Of a DNA stretch of 18,477 nt, positions 6,361 to 14,218 are shown piece after piece. Below the pieces are notes generated by a model. It was not told the origin of the DNA. It did not search any database and saw only the letters and a program-made list of their open reading frames with translations. How positions within the stretch are numbered: the first letter of the stretch is position 1; every line of letters starts with the position of its first letter. This DNA is from JAHFUI01 sp041485905. GTDB taxonomy: Bacteria > Acidobacteriota > Vicinamibacteria > Vicinamibacterales > CAVVIG01. Position numbers and translations under genes: made by a program. Location of the stretch: the NCBI GenBank assembly GCA_041485905.1, contig JBGPKK010000092.1, positions 1 to 18,477 of the forward strand. Direction: 5' to 3'.

Positions 6361-8766
6361 ATGGTGAGCGCGTCGCTGCGAGTCGCCGCCGTCGCCATCG
6401 TGCTGGTCGCTGGACTGCCGTTTGGCGCGGCCGCGCAATTGGTCCGCGGCACCATCCTGGATCAGACGGGGCTGCCGCTTCCGGGCGCGACCATCGAGGT
6501 GCTCGAAGGCACGACGGTGACCGACACGCTGACGACCGAGGCCGACGGCACATTCGAAATTCCAGCGAGGATTCTTGGCTCGACGATCAGGGTGAAGCTC
6601 GAGGGGTTCGAGACGATCACCGTCCCGCGTGTCGACGCGGGCCGTGTCGTGTTGCCACTCGCCCGCGCGTCGTCGTCGACCGAGGTCATAGCCTCGATGC
6701 TCCGGGCCGAATCGCCCACCTCGCCGCTTCTTGGGAATACTCTGACCGCCACCAACATCGCGCGGATGCCCTCCTCTCGCCTGAAGGCCCGCGAGTCGCT
6801 GCCGCTGCTGCCGTCGGTCGTACGCGGATCGGACGGTCTGCTTCGGCTCGGCGGCGCGCGTCCGAGCGAATCGCCGCTGCTGGTGGACGGCTTCGACGTC
6901 ACGGATCCAGCTACCGGCATTTCGTCCCTGAATCTTCCGTTCGAGGCAGTCCAGGGCGTGGAGTTCCTGCGCGATCCGATGTCCATCACCTATGGCACCT
7001 TGATGGGAGGCGTCGTCAAAATCGAAAGCCGATCCGGCGGCGACCGTAGACAGATGGGCCTGCAGGGATTCATCCCGCGGCCACGTTTCCAGAATCCGGG
7101 CGCCGGCCGGATTGAAGGCATCTTTCCGCGGTTCTTCATGGGCGGCGCGGCAGATGCCGGCCGCGTCCATTATTTCGGCGCGATTGAGTACGACTACGAA
7201 CGGATCACCGTGCCGGAGGTGACGCAGGGCAGCGGGCCGAACATCGTCGAGAAGAGCGCGACCGTGTTCGGCCGCATCGACATCGCGGCGACAAGCCAGA
7301 CGCAGATGATTCTCGAGGGATTCGTGTTTCCCAGCGCGACCGATCTCGTGGGGCTCAGTCCGCGGCGGGAAGAAGCCGCGTCGCCCAACGTGAGCTCCCA
7401 GGATCTGTTCGGCGGCTTCACGAGCCGTACGTCGTTCGGCAACGCCACCCTGCTCACGGTTCGGGCTGGCGTCCTCTCGCACGATTCCACGCTGCTTCCG
7501 GGCGGGCGCGGTCCGGCGCGTGTATCGCCGGTGGGATGGCGAAACAACTGGTTCTCGCAGGTCGGGCGCCGCGCGGTCCGCTACAGCCTGGCCGCGACGC
7601 TGGAGCGTTCGATCGCGAGCGGGCGCGGCACCCACGACGTCACGTTGCTCGGTTCTATCCGGGCGCGGCGGCTGCGCGGAACGGTCGTGGAAGAGTCCGT
7701 ATTGGTCGAAAACGAGCAGGGCGGTGTCGTACGCGCAATCGATTTCGGCCAATCCACGGCGATCGCCGCGCAAGATTGGCCGTACGAAGCGGGCGTCCGG
7801 GATCTGTGGCGGCTCAACGACCGGTTTCAGATCGACGGGGGCGTCCGCGTCGACGGCATCAATCGGTACGGGGCACTGCCTTCGGCCCGAGTGGGCGTTC
7901 GGTACGCCCTCGATGAGGCCGGTTTAACCGTTCTGAAGGGCGGCGTCGGCAACTTCGTTGGAAAGATCCCGCTCGCGGTGCCCGCCTTCTCGGGGTATCC
8001 GATGCGAATCGATCGGCGCGTCGATGAAGCCACCGGGCTCTCGGAGACGTTCGCGCTCCAACCGACGGTCAATCGTCTGCGTTTACCGCATGCGATGGCC
8101 GTGAGCCTGCAGCTCGAACGGCAGATCCGGCCCGGGCTCGATGCGTCGGTCGGGTACACGAGACGACGTTCCACCCGGCTGGCGACGCTCGATGTGCCGC
8201 AGAGCAGCGGGCCCCTTGCCGTCGAAAGCTCGGGAATCAGCACCTATCGCGAGCTTCAGGTATCGGCGCGGCAGACATGGGCGGGTCAACAGCAGCTCTT
8301 CGTCAGCTACGTGTGGTCGTCGTCGATCGGCGAGCTCAACGATTTCATGTCGTCGTTTGGTTCGCTCGATGCGCCGCTGCTGCAACCCGGCGGCATGTCA
8401 CGGCTGCCCACAGATGCCCGGCATCGGTGGATCGCGTGGGGCACCGTCAACCTTCCGCGAAACTTCGTGTTCTCGCCCGTCATGGAATGGCACTCGGGGT
8501 TTCCGTATTCGCCCCTCGACACGCGCCAGCTCTATTTAGAGACTCCCAACAGCGCCTCGTACCCTGCGTTCATGGCCGTCGATCTCATCGCCTACAAGAC
8601 GGTTACATACCGCAAGAAAACCGCGGACGTCGGCATCCAACTCTTCAACCTGACGAACCACTTCAACCCCCGCGACGTGTACGCCGTCAGCGGCGCACGC
8701 GACTACGGCAGGTTCACCAACAGCGTCGGTCCGATTTTGCGCGGCTTCATGATGATCAAGTGGTGA
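6361..8766 (+). CDS. TonB-receptor-like outer-membrane protein with carboxypeptidase-regulatory domain
   Basis: An 801-residue outer-membrane protein. Residues 1-22 form a Sec signal peptide (hydrophobic core VAAVAIVLVAGLPFGAAAQ). Residues of about 23-100 form a carboxypeptidase-D regulatory-like beta-sandwich with GTILDQTGLPLPGATIEVLE and EADGTFEIPA. A plug-like domain follows (about 115-235) with LGGARPSESPLLVDGFDVTD and GTLMGGVVKIESRSGG. The rest is a beta-barrel of alternating strands ending in an aromatic residue (MMIKW), as outer-membrane barrels do. The architecture matches the Oar/SusC-like receptors abundant in Acidobacteriota, although 801 residues is on the short side for them. No convincing TonB box was identified, so energised transport is inferred from family only. 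There is no SusD-like partner or enzyme next to it that would reveal a substrate. Confidence 0.88.
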   Translation: MVSASLRVAAVAIVLVAGLPFGAAAQLVRGTILDQTGLPLPGATIEVLEGTTVTDTLTTEADGTFEIPARILGSTIRVKLEGFETITVPRVDAGRVVLPLARASSSTEVIASMLRAESPTSPLLGNTLTATNIARMPSSRLKARESLPLLPSVVRGSDGLLRLGGARPSESPLLVDGFDVTDPATGISSLNLPFEAVQGVEFLRDPMSITYGTLMGGVVKIESRSGGDRRQMGLQGFIPRPRFQNPGAGRIEGIFPRFFMGGAADAGRVHYFGAIEYDYERITVPEVTQGSGPNIVEKSATVFGRIDIAATSQTQMILEGFVFPSATDLVGLSPRREEAASPNVSSQDLFGGFTSRTSFGNATLLTVRAGVLSHDSTLLPGGRGPARVSPVGWRNNWFSQVGRRAVRYSLAATLERSIASGRGTHDVTLLGSIRARRLRGTVVEESVLVENEQGGVVRAIDFGQSTAIAAQDWPYEAGVRDLWRLNDRFQIDGGVRVDGINRYGALPSARVGVRYALDEAGLTVLKGGVGNFVGKIPLAVPAFSGYPMRIDRRVDEATGLSETFALQPTVNRLRLPHAMAVSLQLERQIRPGLDASVGYTRRRSTRLATLDVPQSSGPLAVESSGISTYRELQVSARQTWAGQQQLFVSYVWSSSIGELNDFMSSFGSLDAPLLQPGGMSRLPTDARHRWIAWGTVNLPRNFVFSPVMEWHSGFPYSPLDTRQLYLETPNSASYPAFMAVDLIAYKTVTYRKKTADVGIQLFNLTNHFNPRDVYAVSGARDYGRFTNSVGPILRGFMMIKW

Positions 8767-8802
8767 GGCGCGCGATCAGAAGATCGAGCCGCGAGCCAGG
8801 AC

Positions 8803-9948
8803 TCAAAACGTCTGACGGGCGACCCACTCGCGCATCAGCGAGTCGACGACGACCCAGCGATCCGACTCGCGATTGATGACATCGTCGCGCAGCAGCGCGG
8901 CGAGGGCCGCCTGCACCGTCGAGGGTCCGCCAAGGCGGTGACGGATGCGGGCGTCCGCCGACAGCAGGCCACGGCCATCCTGAAGCACCACCGCGCGAAG
9001 CACCGCACGTTGTGAGAGCGTGAATTTCTGCCACAGCGCTTCGAACATCGTCTGCTGCTCGACGAGCAGACGCCGCAGTGTCCGATGCAGATCGTCGAGA
9101 GTGGCACGGCGCCGGCCGGCCGCGCGCAGCTCGTCCCATGTTTCGTGCGCGAGGCGCTGAACGTCGTACGGCAGATTGCCCGCGAGCTCGACGATCGCCG
9201 CACCCAACCGGGGTTCGGGTGCGATGCCGGATCGCTTGAACCGCGCATCGATGAACGCGGCGAACTCGTCGGCCGGAATCCTGTCGAGCCGCATGACGGG
9301 CCCGGCCTTGTAGAACGGGCGCTTCGGACCGAGCATCCGTTCCATCAGGCTCGGCTCCGATCCGGCAAACACATACCCGACGTCCCGCTGATGCTGCACA
9401 GCCGCGCGCATCGCGTGCTCGACGGATCCGCCGTTGAAGCCGGCGATGGCCTGGAACTCGTCGAGCGCGATGACGACCTTGCGGCCGGAGAGATCGGCGA
9501 GGCGGGCGGGGAGCGCGAAGACCTCCTGGGCGAGGCGCGAAATGTCACGCTCGCCGCGGACGCTGGGAAACGAGACGGCGATCGTCGCGAGGGGAGACCC
9601 GTCCGGCGCGTGCCGCACCTCGGTTCGGGCGGACCGGATTGCGTCCTTCAGCCAGGTGCGGGCGTGCTCCCACCGGGTTTCCGCGGCGACGAGGCCGCGG
9701 GCGTAGCCCTCGAGAAACGCCACGTACGAGCTGAAACTGCTGACGGTCACCTCCACGGTCAGGGCTCCGCGGCGCGAGAGGATTGCCAGCGCGCGGCGAA
9801 CGAGCGACGACTTGCCGTACCGCCTCGGCGAGATGAGGAACACCTTCTGGCCGGCAGCCAGGTCGGCGACCAGCCGCTTCAGCTCGTCGACCCGGTCGAC
9901 AAAGGCGGCGGCCGGCACGATTTCGCCGTAGATGAACGGGTTCTCCAT
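8803..9948 (-). CDS. Stand-alone ATPase_2-type AAA+ ATP-binding protein
   Basis: A 381-residue ATPase of the PF01637-like (archaeal ATPase/STAND-related) group. The N-terminus MENPFIYGEIVPAAAFVDR is the family's characteristic lead-in. Walker A is SPRRYGKSS at residues 40-48. Walker B is VVIALDEF with D163 and E164. FAGSEPSLMERM looks like the sensor region. The C-terminal third, about residues 290-381, has helices then a winged-helix-like segment (LSQRAVLRAVV...). Such proteins act as ATP-driven switches; targets are mostly unknown. The frame stays open upstream to 10224, but the family alignment starts at MENPF, and the upstream residues are low-quality sequence from the promoter region. 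There is no Shine-Dalgarno, so leaderless translation is possible. A palindromic site cluster covers the start codon. Confidence 0.88.
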   Translation of the reverse strand: MENPFIYGEIVPAAAFVDRVDELKRLVADLAAGQKVFLISPRRYGKSSLVRRALAILSRRGALTVEVTVSSFSSYVAFLEGYARGLVAAETRWEHARTWLKDAIRSARTEVRHAPDGSPLATIAVSFPSVRGERDISRLAQEVFALPARLADLSGRKVVIALDEFQAIAGFNGGSVEHAMRAAVQHQRDVGYVFAGSEPSLMERMLGPKRPFYKAGPVMRLDRIPADEFAAFIDARFKRSGIAPEPRLGAAIVELAGNLPYDVQRLAHETWDELRAAGRRRATLDDLHRTLRRLLVEQQTMFEALWQKFTLSQRAVLRAVVLQDGRGLLSADARIRHRLGGPSTVQAALAALLRDDVINRESDRWVVVDSLMREWVARQTF

Positions 9949-9976
9949 TACGTTGTATGACGTAATGATAACGTCA
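9947..9976. promoter_or_regulatory. Triple ACGT half-site cluster over the ATPase start, candidate operator
   Basis: Two overlapping inverted repeats share a centre arm. ATTACGT (9947-9953) faces ACGTAAT (9960-9966) across a 6-nt spacer, perfect over 7 bp. TGACGT (9958-9963) faces ACGTCA (9971-9976) in a 19-bp near-perfect palindrome. The ACGT cores lie at 9950, 9960 and 9971, about one helical turn apart, so a protein could contact all three on one face. The cluster covers the ATPase start codon and its presumed promoter (TTGACG on the minus strand at 9972-9977), suggesting repression or autoregulation. Confidence 0.5.
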
Positions 9977-10175
9977 AACAGTGTAGGCGTGCAATGCCCG
10001 CGATGGGCGTCGGGCGGGCGCGTCGTCGTCGGCGGATCGAGCCGGACCGTCGACGAGAGGGCGGCCATACCGGCCGAGCGGCCCGCCCATGATTGGCGGC
10101 CGGCGGCCCGGCTGGTGCTATAGTGCGCGCGCAGTACATTCGCGGGTCGGTCCCCAGTGCACGCGATGAGGCGCC
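9977..10175. other. Divergent intergenic region, ATPase / STAS-DUF4956 operon
   Basis: About 200 bp between the divergent genes with no credible coding sequence. It contains the candidate promoter for the rightward operon (10116-10124) and a GAGG ribosome site (10168-10171) before the ATG at 10176. Confidence 0.5.
10116..10124 (+). promoter_or_regulatory. Candidate extended -10 promoter of the STAS-DUF4956 operon
   Basis: TGCTATAGT is a full extended -10 element (TGn plus TATAGT, five of six consensus bases). A TTGGCG at 10093-10098 could act as -35, but the spacer is 20 bp, longer than usual; extended -10 promoters tolerate a poor -35. Transcription would start near 10131, giving a leader of about 45 nt. 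Confidence 0.5.
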
Positions 10176-11300
10176 ATGTCGATTGTGAGACGGCCCGCGG
10201 GTGATCGTCTGGTCCTGTCGCCAATGGAGCCGCTCATCGCCGGCGGTTCCGCGGAATCGTTCGAGCGACACGTCCAGCAATTGCTTCGGAGCGGCGGCTA
10301 CCGGCATCTGATCGTCGATCTCGCCGGCGTCCCGTCGATCGACGACGCCGGTATCCGTGCGCTGGTCCGCGGCCATACGAGCGCGCGGCGGCTCGGCGGC
10401 GGCCTGCGGCTTGCGTCGCTCACGCCGGAGGTCGTCCGGCAGCTCGAAGAGTCGCACCTCGGCGGCGTGTTCGAGATCTACAACTCAGTCGACGCGGCGC
10501 GGCTCGCCACGATGCCGTGGCACACGATTCGCCTGGTCGCGGCGGCGGCCATCCTCTGCAGCGCGCTGGTTTGGGCCGGGCTGAAATGGCCGGTCGAGTT
10601 GACCGGCATCGGCGAAGTCGCGGAGGAAGCGCTGACGTCCGGCAAGAAGGGCGCTGCGGCCATTCCGCTCCACCCGTTCATGCCGTTCATCGAGCTGCTT
10701 AAGCTCGTCGTTGCAGCGCTCATCGGCCTGCTCATCACGGCGGTCCACCGGCCCGCATCGCGCGAGCGTGCCCGGTCGATGGAGCAGGCGCAGACGCTGC
10801 TGTGTGTGTCCGGCGCCATGATGATGATCATCATCGGCAACTCTCTGGCGCGCGCGTTCGGCATCGCCGGCGCCGCCAGCATCATCAGGTTCCGCACGCC
10901 GGTCGACGACCCGAAGGACGTGACGATTCTCTTCCTCCTGATGGGGCTGGGGATGTCGGCGGGCCTCGGCGCCTTTGCGGTGGCCGGCCTGGGCACCGCC
11001 TTCCTGTGCGTGGCGCTCCTGGCCCTCGACCGCGTAGCGGGGCAGAAGTCGCGCGTGATGTCGGTGGAAATCCTTGCGGACGGCCGCCAGTTCCCGACCA
11101 CCCATGTCGAAGGCGTGTTCGCGCGCAACGAGATCGTGTTCGAGCCTCGGGAGATCTCGCAGGCCGACGATGTGACGGTCAAATATTACACCTGGCTCGA
11201 TCCGCGGATATCGCTCGACGACTTGAGCGGCCAGTTGATGGATGCCGGGGCTGGCGTGAAGTCAGTGACGTGGGAAAATCCGAAACGCGAGCGGGCGTGA
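10176..11300 (+). CDS. STAS-DUF4956 fusion membrane protein
   Basis: A 374-residue protein with two parts. Residues 1 to about 110 form a STAS (anti-sigma antagonist-like) domain, with HLIVDLAGVPSIDDAGIRAL at 44-63. The position that is a phosphorylatable serine in SpoIIAA-type domains (D-S-A/S-G) is Asp57 here. About residues 115-290 hold four to five hydrophobic helices. The last ones carry the DUF4956 signature, AFGIAGAASIIRFRTPVDDP followed by a long hydrophobic segment, and a soluble C-terminal domain follows. DUF4956 has no known biochemical activity; from memory, its genes often neighbour VTC-type polyphosphate polymerase and CotH genes. Here a PLD-fold gene begins at the stop codon, and a CotH gene lies about 4.4 kb downstream. 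The usual DUF4956 protein lacks a STAS domain. Confidence 0.85.
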   Translation: MSIVRRPAGDRLVLSPMEPLIAGGSAESFERHVQQLLRSGGYRHLIVDLAGVPSIDDAGIRALVRGHTSARRLGGGLRLASLTPEVVRQLEESHLGGVFEIYNSVDAARLATMPWHTIRLVAAAAILCSALVWAGLKWPVELTGIGEVAEEALTSGKKGAAAIPLHPFMPFIELLKLVVAALIGLLITAVHRPASRERARSMEQAQTLLCVSGAMMMIIIGNSLARAFGIAGAASIIRFRTPVDDPKDVTILFLLMGLGMSAGLGAFAVAGLGTAFLCVALLALDRVAGQKSRVMSVEILADGRQFPTTHVEGVFARNEIVFEPREISQADDVTVKYYTWLDPRISLDDLSGQLMDAGAGVKSVTWENPKRERA

Positions 11301-11302
11301 CG

Positions 11303-12184
11303 ATGCCCAAGTCCGCACAGCCGCTGGACCGCGTCATCACGGCGGCCGCCGAGAGGCGGCCTGCGATTCTCGATGTCATTCGTCAGGCCCAAAGCCGGAT
11401 CACGCTGTCGCTGTTCCGGTGCAGCGACGCCGAGATCATCGCGGAGCTGGGTCGCGCGACCGCCCGCGGTGTCACCGTTGACATCCTGCTCACGTCGCGG
11501 GCGAAGGGCGGCAAGAAAAAGCTGACGAAGTTGTGGGCCGCCCTGGAGGCGACAGGCGCGTCGGTGTGGGCGTACACCGACGCCGTCGTGAAGTATCACG
11601 CCAAGTATCTCGTCGCCGACGACGGTCCCGCCGTCGTGACATCACTCAATCTGACGCGCAAGTGCTTCGAGCGGACGTGCGATGCCGTCGTCGTGACCTA
11701 CGATCACGCCGTCGTGGCCGGGTTGCGCCAGCTCATGGTCGCCGATCGTGAAGGCCTGGCGGCGCCCGAGGCCCTCAGCGACCGGCTGATTGTCGGGCCC
11801 GAGCGGGCGAGGCGGCAGTTCACGGCCCTCATCGAGGGGGCGCGCGTCAGCATCCGTCTGATCGACGCGAAGCTGTCGGACCCGGATCTGGTGACGCTTC
11901 TGAAGGCGCGGCGCGCCGCGGGCCTGACCGTCGAGGTGTTTGGCTCGAAGCAGCTCGGCGCGCTGAAGTCCCACGGCAAGATCATGCTCATCGACGACAC
12001 GGTCGCGGTCGTCGGCAGCCTGGCGCTGGCCGCGTTGAGCCTCGATTTCCGTCGCGAGGTCGCGATTGTCGTGGACGCGCCGTCGGCGGTCGCCGACGTG
12101 CTCGAGTTGTTTCGTACGATCAACTCCGTGCCGACCGAGGGTCGGACTGATACCGCCGAGGCGGCAGGTGAGGCATTGTGCTGA
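11303..12184 (+). CDS. Phospholipase D-fold (HKD) protein
   Basis: A 293-residue protein with two PLD half-domains. The first catalytic motif is HAKYLVAD (H99, K101, D106) followed by TSLNLT. The second is HGKIMLID (H224, K226, D231) followed by GSLAL. Both fit HxKx4D, so a two-motif active site is preserved. PLD-fold enzymes transfer or hydrolyse phosphodiesters through a phospho-histidine; the substrate could be phospholipid, nucleic acid or another phosphodiester. No signal peptide or membrane span is visible, which suggests a cytoplasmic enzyme beside the membrane protein upstream. The ATG lies 2 nt after the upstream stop; a GTG at 11297 that overlaps that stop is an alternative start. 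Its own stop overlaps the porin start codon by 7 nt, so the three genes are surely one operon. Confidence 0.86.
   Translation: MPKSAQPLDRVITAAAERRPAILDVIRQAQSRITLSLFRCSDAEIIAELGRATARGVTVDILLTSRAKGGKKKLTKLWAALEATGASVWAYTDAVVKYHAKYLVADDGPAVVTSLNLTRKCFERTCDAVVVTYDHAVVAGLRQLMVADREGLAAPEALSDRLIVGPERARRQFTALIEGARVSIRLIDAKLSDPDLVTLLKARRAAGLTVEVFGSKQLGALKSHGKIMLIDDTVAVVGSLALAALSLDFRREVAIVVDAPSAVADVLELFRTINSVPTEGRTDTAEAAGEALC
12166..12173 (+). promoter_or_regulatory. Ribosome binding site of the porin gene
   Basis: AGGTGAGG lies inside the end of the PLD gene, 4 nt before the GTG at 12178. It supports that unusual start codon. Confidence 0.6.
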
Positions 12185-13653
12185 TTCAAGTGCTGACTGC
12201 GGCGCTCGTCTGCAGCCCGATCGCAGGTTCAAGCATCGCTCCAATCGCACGCATCGGGTGGGCCTTCGAGTCTGCAGCGCCAGGCGCCGGGCAGGAGACA
12301 TCGACGACGAAGAAGCCGAAGAAACCAAAGAAGCCGAAAAAGCCCAAGTCAGCGAGCGATACGCCTGCGCCAGATGAACCAGTCGATCCGGACGCTCCCG
12401 ACGCTGGTGCCGACACGGGGAAGGGGTTTCGGTTTGTCTGGAAGCAGCATCCGTCGTTGCGCTTTGGGTCAGTCGCGCGGATTGATTTCGAGGCGAAGTT
12501 ACAGGAGGACGTGCGGGCCTCCTACACCGATGCGCCTGGCCTGAAAGATCCCATCACGGGCCAGGTCCAGACGTTCGAGCTCCATCGCAATCGTATCGGG
12601 ATCCAAGGGAACCTGTTCAAACATATCGAGTACGAGGTCGAGCGTGAACTGACCGAGAAGGAACTGACCGAAAAAGACATCCTCGCGGGGGTGACGCCAC
12701 AATCACAGTGGAAAGATGTGAACGTGAACCTCACCTACATCAAGAACGCCCAAATTCAGATCGGCAAGTTCAAAGTTCCATTCGGGCTCGACGAGCTCAC
12801 CGGCGTGACGCACAACGACTTCGTCTATCGATCGCTCGGCGCCAGCTACCTGGCGCCGGCGCGCGACATCGGCGCCATGGTCCACGGGCGGTTCTTCAAG
12901 CGCGGCCTCAATTACTGGACCGGCGCATTCATCCATGACGGTGACAACGCCCGCTCGAAAAAGATTCAAGGCGGCGACCAGACGTTTGCGGCGCGGATCA
13001 CCGGCCAACCGTTTCGGAAGCTGGGCGTGCCCGGCCTCGACGTGGGGGGCGCAGTCGCCGTCAGCGCGTTGTCGGATGACTCGTTCCGACCCAACGGCCT
13101 TCGCGGGCGGACCGTGCTGACGCAGGACACGTTCTACAATCCGGTGTACGTCAAGGGGCAGCGCCGGCGCTGGGAGGGCGACGTCGATTGGACGGCGGGT
13201 CCCGTTTCCGCGCGCGGCGAGGTCACACTGGTCGACGATTCACGCCTGAAGCAAGGGTTGGGCGACCAGGATCTGCCAGACGCGCGTGCCCGATCCTGGT
13301 ACGTCTCCGGTACCTGGCTTGTGACGGGCGACCAGAAAGCGCGTCCCGTCAAGCCGGACACCGACCTCTTCCGCGGCGGCATTGGCGCGGTGGAAGTGGC
13401 GGGTCGTTACGAACGTCTCTGGTACGACAGCTTCGGCGATTCGCAGGTGATGGCATTGCGGAACCCTCGCGCGGACAACATCCTGCCGAGCGGCGATCGG
13501 GTCCTGACTCTCGGCGTGAACTGGACGCTCAATCGCTTCATCAAGCTGCAGGTGCACGCGATGCGGGAACGTGTTGAAGACGTCGATCGCAGCCCCGTGC
13601 CCAACGGCGCCGCGTTCTGGAACCGGGTATTTCGGCTCCAGTTCGTGCTGTAG
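12178..13653 (+). CDS. OprP/OprO-like outer-membrane porin
   Basis: A 491-residue porin resembling the phosphate-selective porin O/P family (PF07396). It has a hydrophobic signal-like N-terminus (residues 2-24), a low-complexity linker, then a barrel with VARIDFEAKLQED, ELHRNRIGIQGNLFKHIEYE, QIQIGKFKVPFGLDELTG, YLAPARDIGAMVHGRFF and a C-terminal strand ending RLQFVL. The IGKFKxPFG motif and the final hydrophobic residue are typical. OprP and OprO take up phosphate and polyphosphate; many relatives in other phyla have other or unknown substrates. Residues 45-57 are a Lys/Pro repeat (KKPKKPKKPKKPK), then an Asp/Pro-rich stretch, lying between the signal and the barrel. The start is GTG, overlapping the PLD stop. 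A 15-nt near-tandem repeat at 12646-12675 encodes ELTEK twice. Confidence 0.85.
   Translation: MLIQVLTAALVCSPIAGSSIAPIARIGWAFESAAPGAGQETSTTKKPKKPKKPKKPKSASDTPAPDEPVDPDAPDAGADTGKGFRFVWKQHPSLRFGSVARIDFEAKLQEDVRASYTDAPGLKDPITGQVQTFELHRNRIGIQGNLFKHIEYEVERELTEKELTEKDILAGVTPQSQWKDVNVNLTYIKNAQIQIGKFKVPFGLDELTGVTHNDFVYRSLGASYLAPARDIGAMVHGRFFKRGLNYWTGAFIHDGDNARSKKIQGGDQTFAARITGQPFRKLGVPGLDVGGAVAVSALSDDSFRPNGLRGRTVLTQDTFYNPVYVKGQRRRWEGDVDWTAGPVSARGEVTLVDDSRLKQGLGDQDLPDARARSWYVSGTWLVTGDQKARPVKPDTDLFRGGIGAVEVAGRYERLWYDSFGDSQVMALRNPRADNILPSGDRVLTLGVNWTLNRFIKLQVHAMRERVEDVDRSPVPNGAAFWNRVFRLQFVL
12310..12348 (+). repeat. In-frame KKP coding repeat
   Basis: Four degenerate 9-nt units (AAGAAGCCG type) encode a run of Lys-Lys-Pro in the porin N-terminal linker. 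The high positive charge followed by an acidic Asp/Pro stretch is unusual for a porin. Confidence 0.75.
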
Positions 13654-13660
13654 AGCGGCC

Positions 13661-14218
13661 TCAGGCGGCCGGCGCGCGGTGCCCCGCCCGGCGCGCCAGC
13701 TCGCGCAAGCGGATCCGCGTGCGTTCCATGAGCTGATCGCGACTGAAGCCCGCCGGCATCAGCATTTGCTCTGACACGAACTCGAGCAAGCCGGCATCGG
13801 CCGGGGCTCTCCGCGCCGGGATCTGATTCACGTAGCGCGATCCCGCCGGCTTCGGGGCGAACTGAAACAGGTTCGTGAGCCATCCGCTGCGCAAACCCGC
13901 GGCCCTCCCGAGCGCGATCGCGGTGTCGACATACGGCGCGACCACGACGGTCCGGCCCTCGGCGAGCGCCGGCCGGATTTCCCAGCGAAGGCGAAACGCG
14001 AGATCCGCGGCGTACAGCAGCAGCAGCGTTCGCACCGACGGCATGCCTGCCTCCTCGTCGGCGACGGCCAGATCCTGAAACAGGCCGGACGCGTCCCACG
14101 TGCTGACGCCCCCGCGGCGCGTCCTGGCGATCGCCGCGAGCGAGACGCGGGCGGCCGCGGCAACGGCCGTGCCGCTGACGCCGTCCACGGAAATCAACCT
14201 GGCCCGTCGCGTGCTCAT
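13661..14218 (-). CDS. Thymidylate-kinase-fold pseudokinase
   Basis: A 185-residue protein that parallels the kinase encoded just upstream. Matching landmarks are the first strand (ISVDGVSG against VAFEGPDG), LLLYAADLAFRLRWEIRPAL against LLHAADFRHRVEHQILPAL, and VVVAPYVDTAIALGRAAGL against LVIADRFLFTALARDVARGL. The P-loop has decayed: the kinase's GPDGSGKT is GVSGTAVA here (residues 13-20), so the ATP-binding lysine is a valine. The DRF of the kinase is APY (94-96). Catalysis by the usual mechanism is therefore unlikely. The ATG overlaps the kinase stop as ATGA, implying translational coupling and possibly a complex between the two. The reading frame is intact, which argues against simple decay. 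It ends 7 bp from the convergent porin gene. Confidence 0.78.
   Translation of the reverse strand: MSTRRARLISVDGVSGTAVAAAARVSLAAIARTRRGGVSTWDASGLFQDLAVADEEAGMPSVRTLLLLYAADLAFRLRWEIRPALAEGRTVVVAPYVDTAIALGRAAGLRSGWLTNLFQFAPKPAGSRYVNQIPARRAPADAGLLEFVSEQMLMPAGFSRDQLMERTRIRLRELARRAGHRAPAA

Noticed and set aside
5800..7773. A 657-codon open frame on the minus strand crossing the epimerase and receptor genes
   Set aside because: It spans two genes that have clear domains on their own frames, its translation is Arg/Ala/Gly-rich with no recognisable motif, and it lacks a ribosome site. Long antisense frames are expected at this GC content.
8767..8802. Terminator between the convergent receptor and ATPase genes
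   Set aside because: Only a 4-bp GATC/GATC stem is visible in 36 bp, with no T-run.
9949..10224. N-terminal extension of the AAA+ ATPase
   Set aside because: The frame is open but the residues are not family-like, and the stretch contains the palindromic site cluster and the divergent promoter. The family begins at MENPF.
12646..12675. 15-nt near-tandem repeat encoding ELTEK twice in the porin
   Set aside because: A single in-frame duplication in a periplasmic or loop segment; noted in the porin entry but not evidence of a wider repeat element.
13669..13697. Strong GC hairpin (GGCGCGC / GCGCGCC) near the convergent porin and pseudokinase ends
   Set aside because: It lies inside the pseudokinase coding end, has no T-run, and such stems are common by chance in GC-rich sequence, so I do not call it a terminator.
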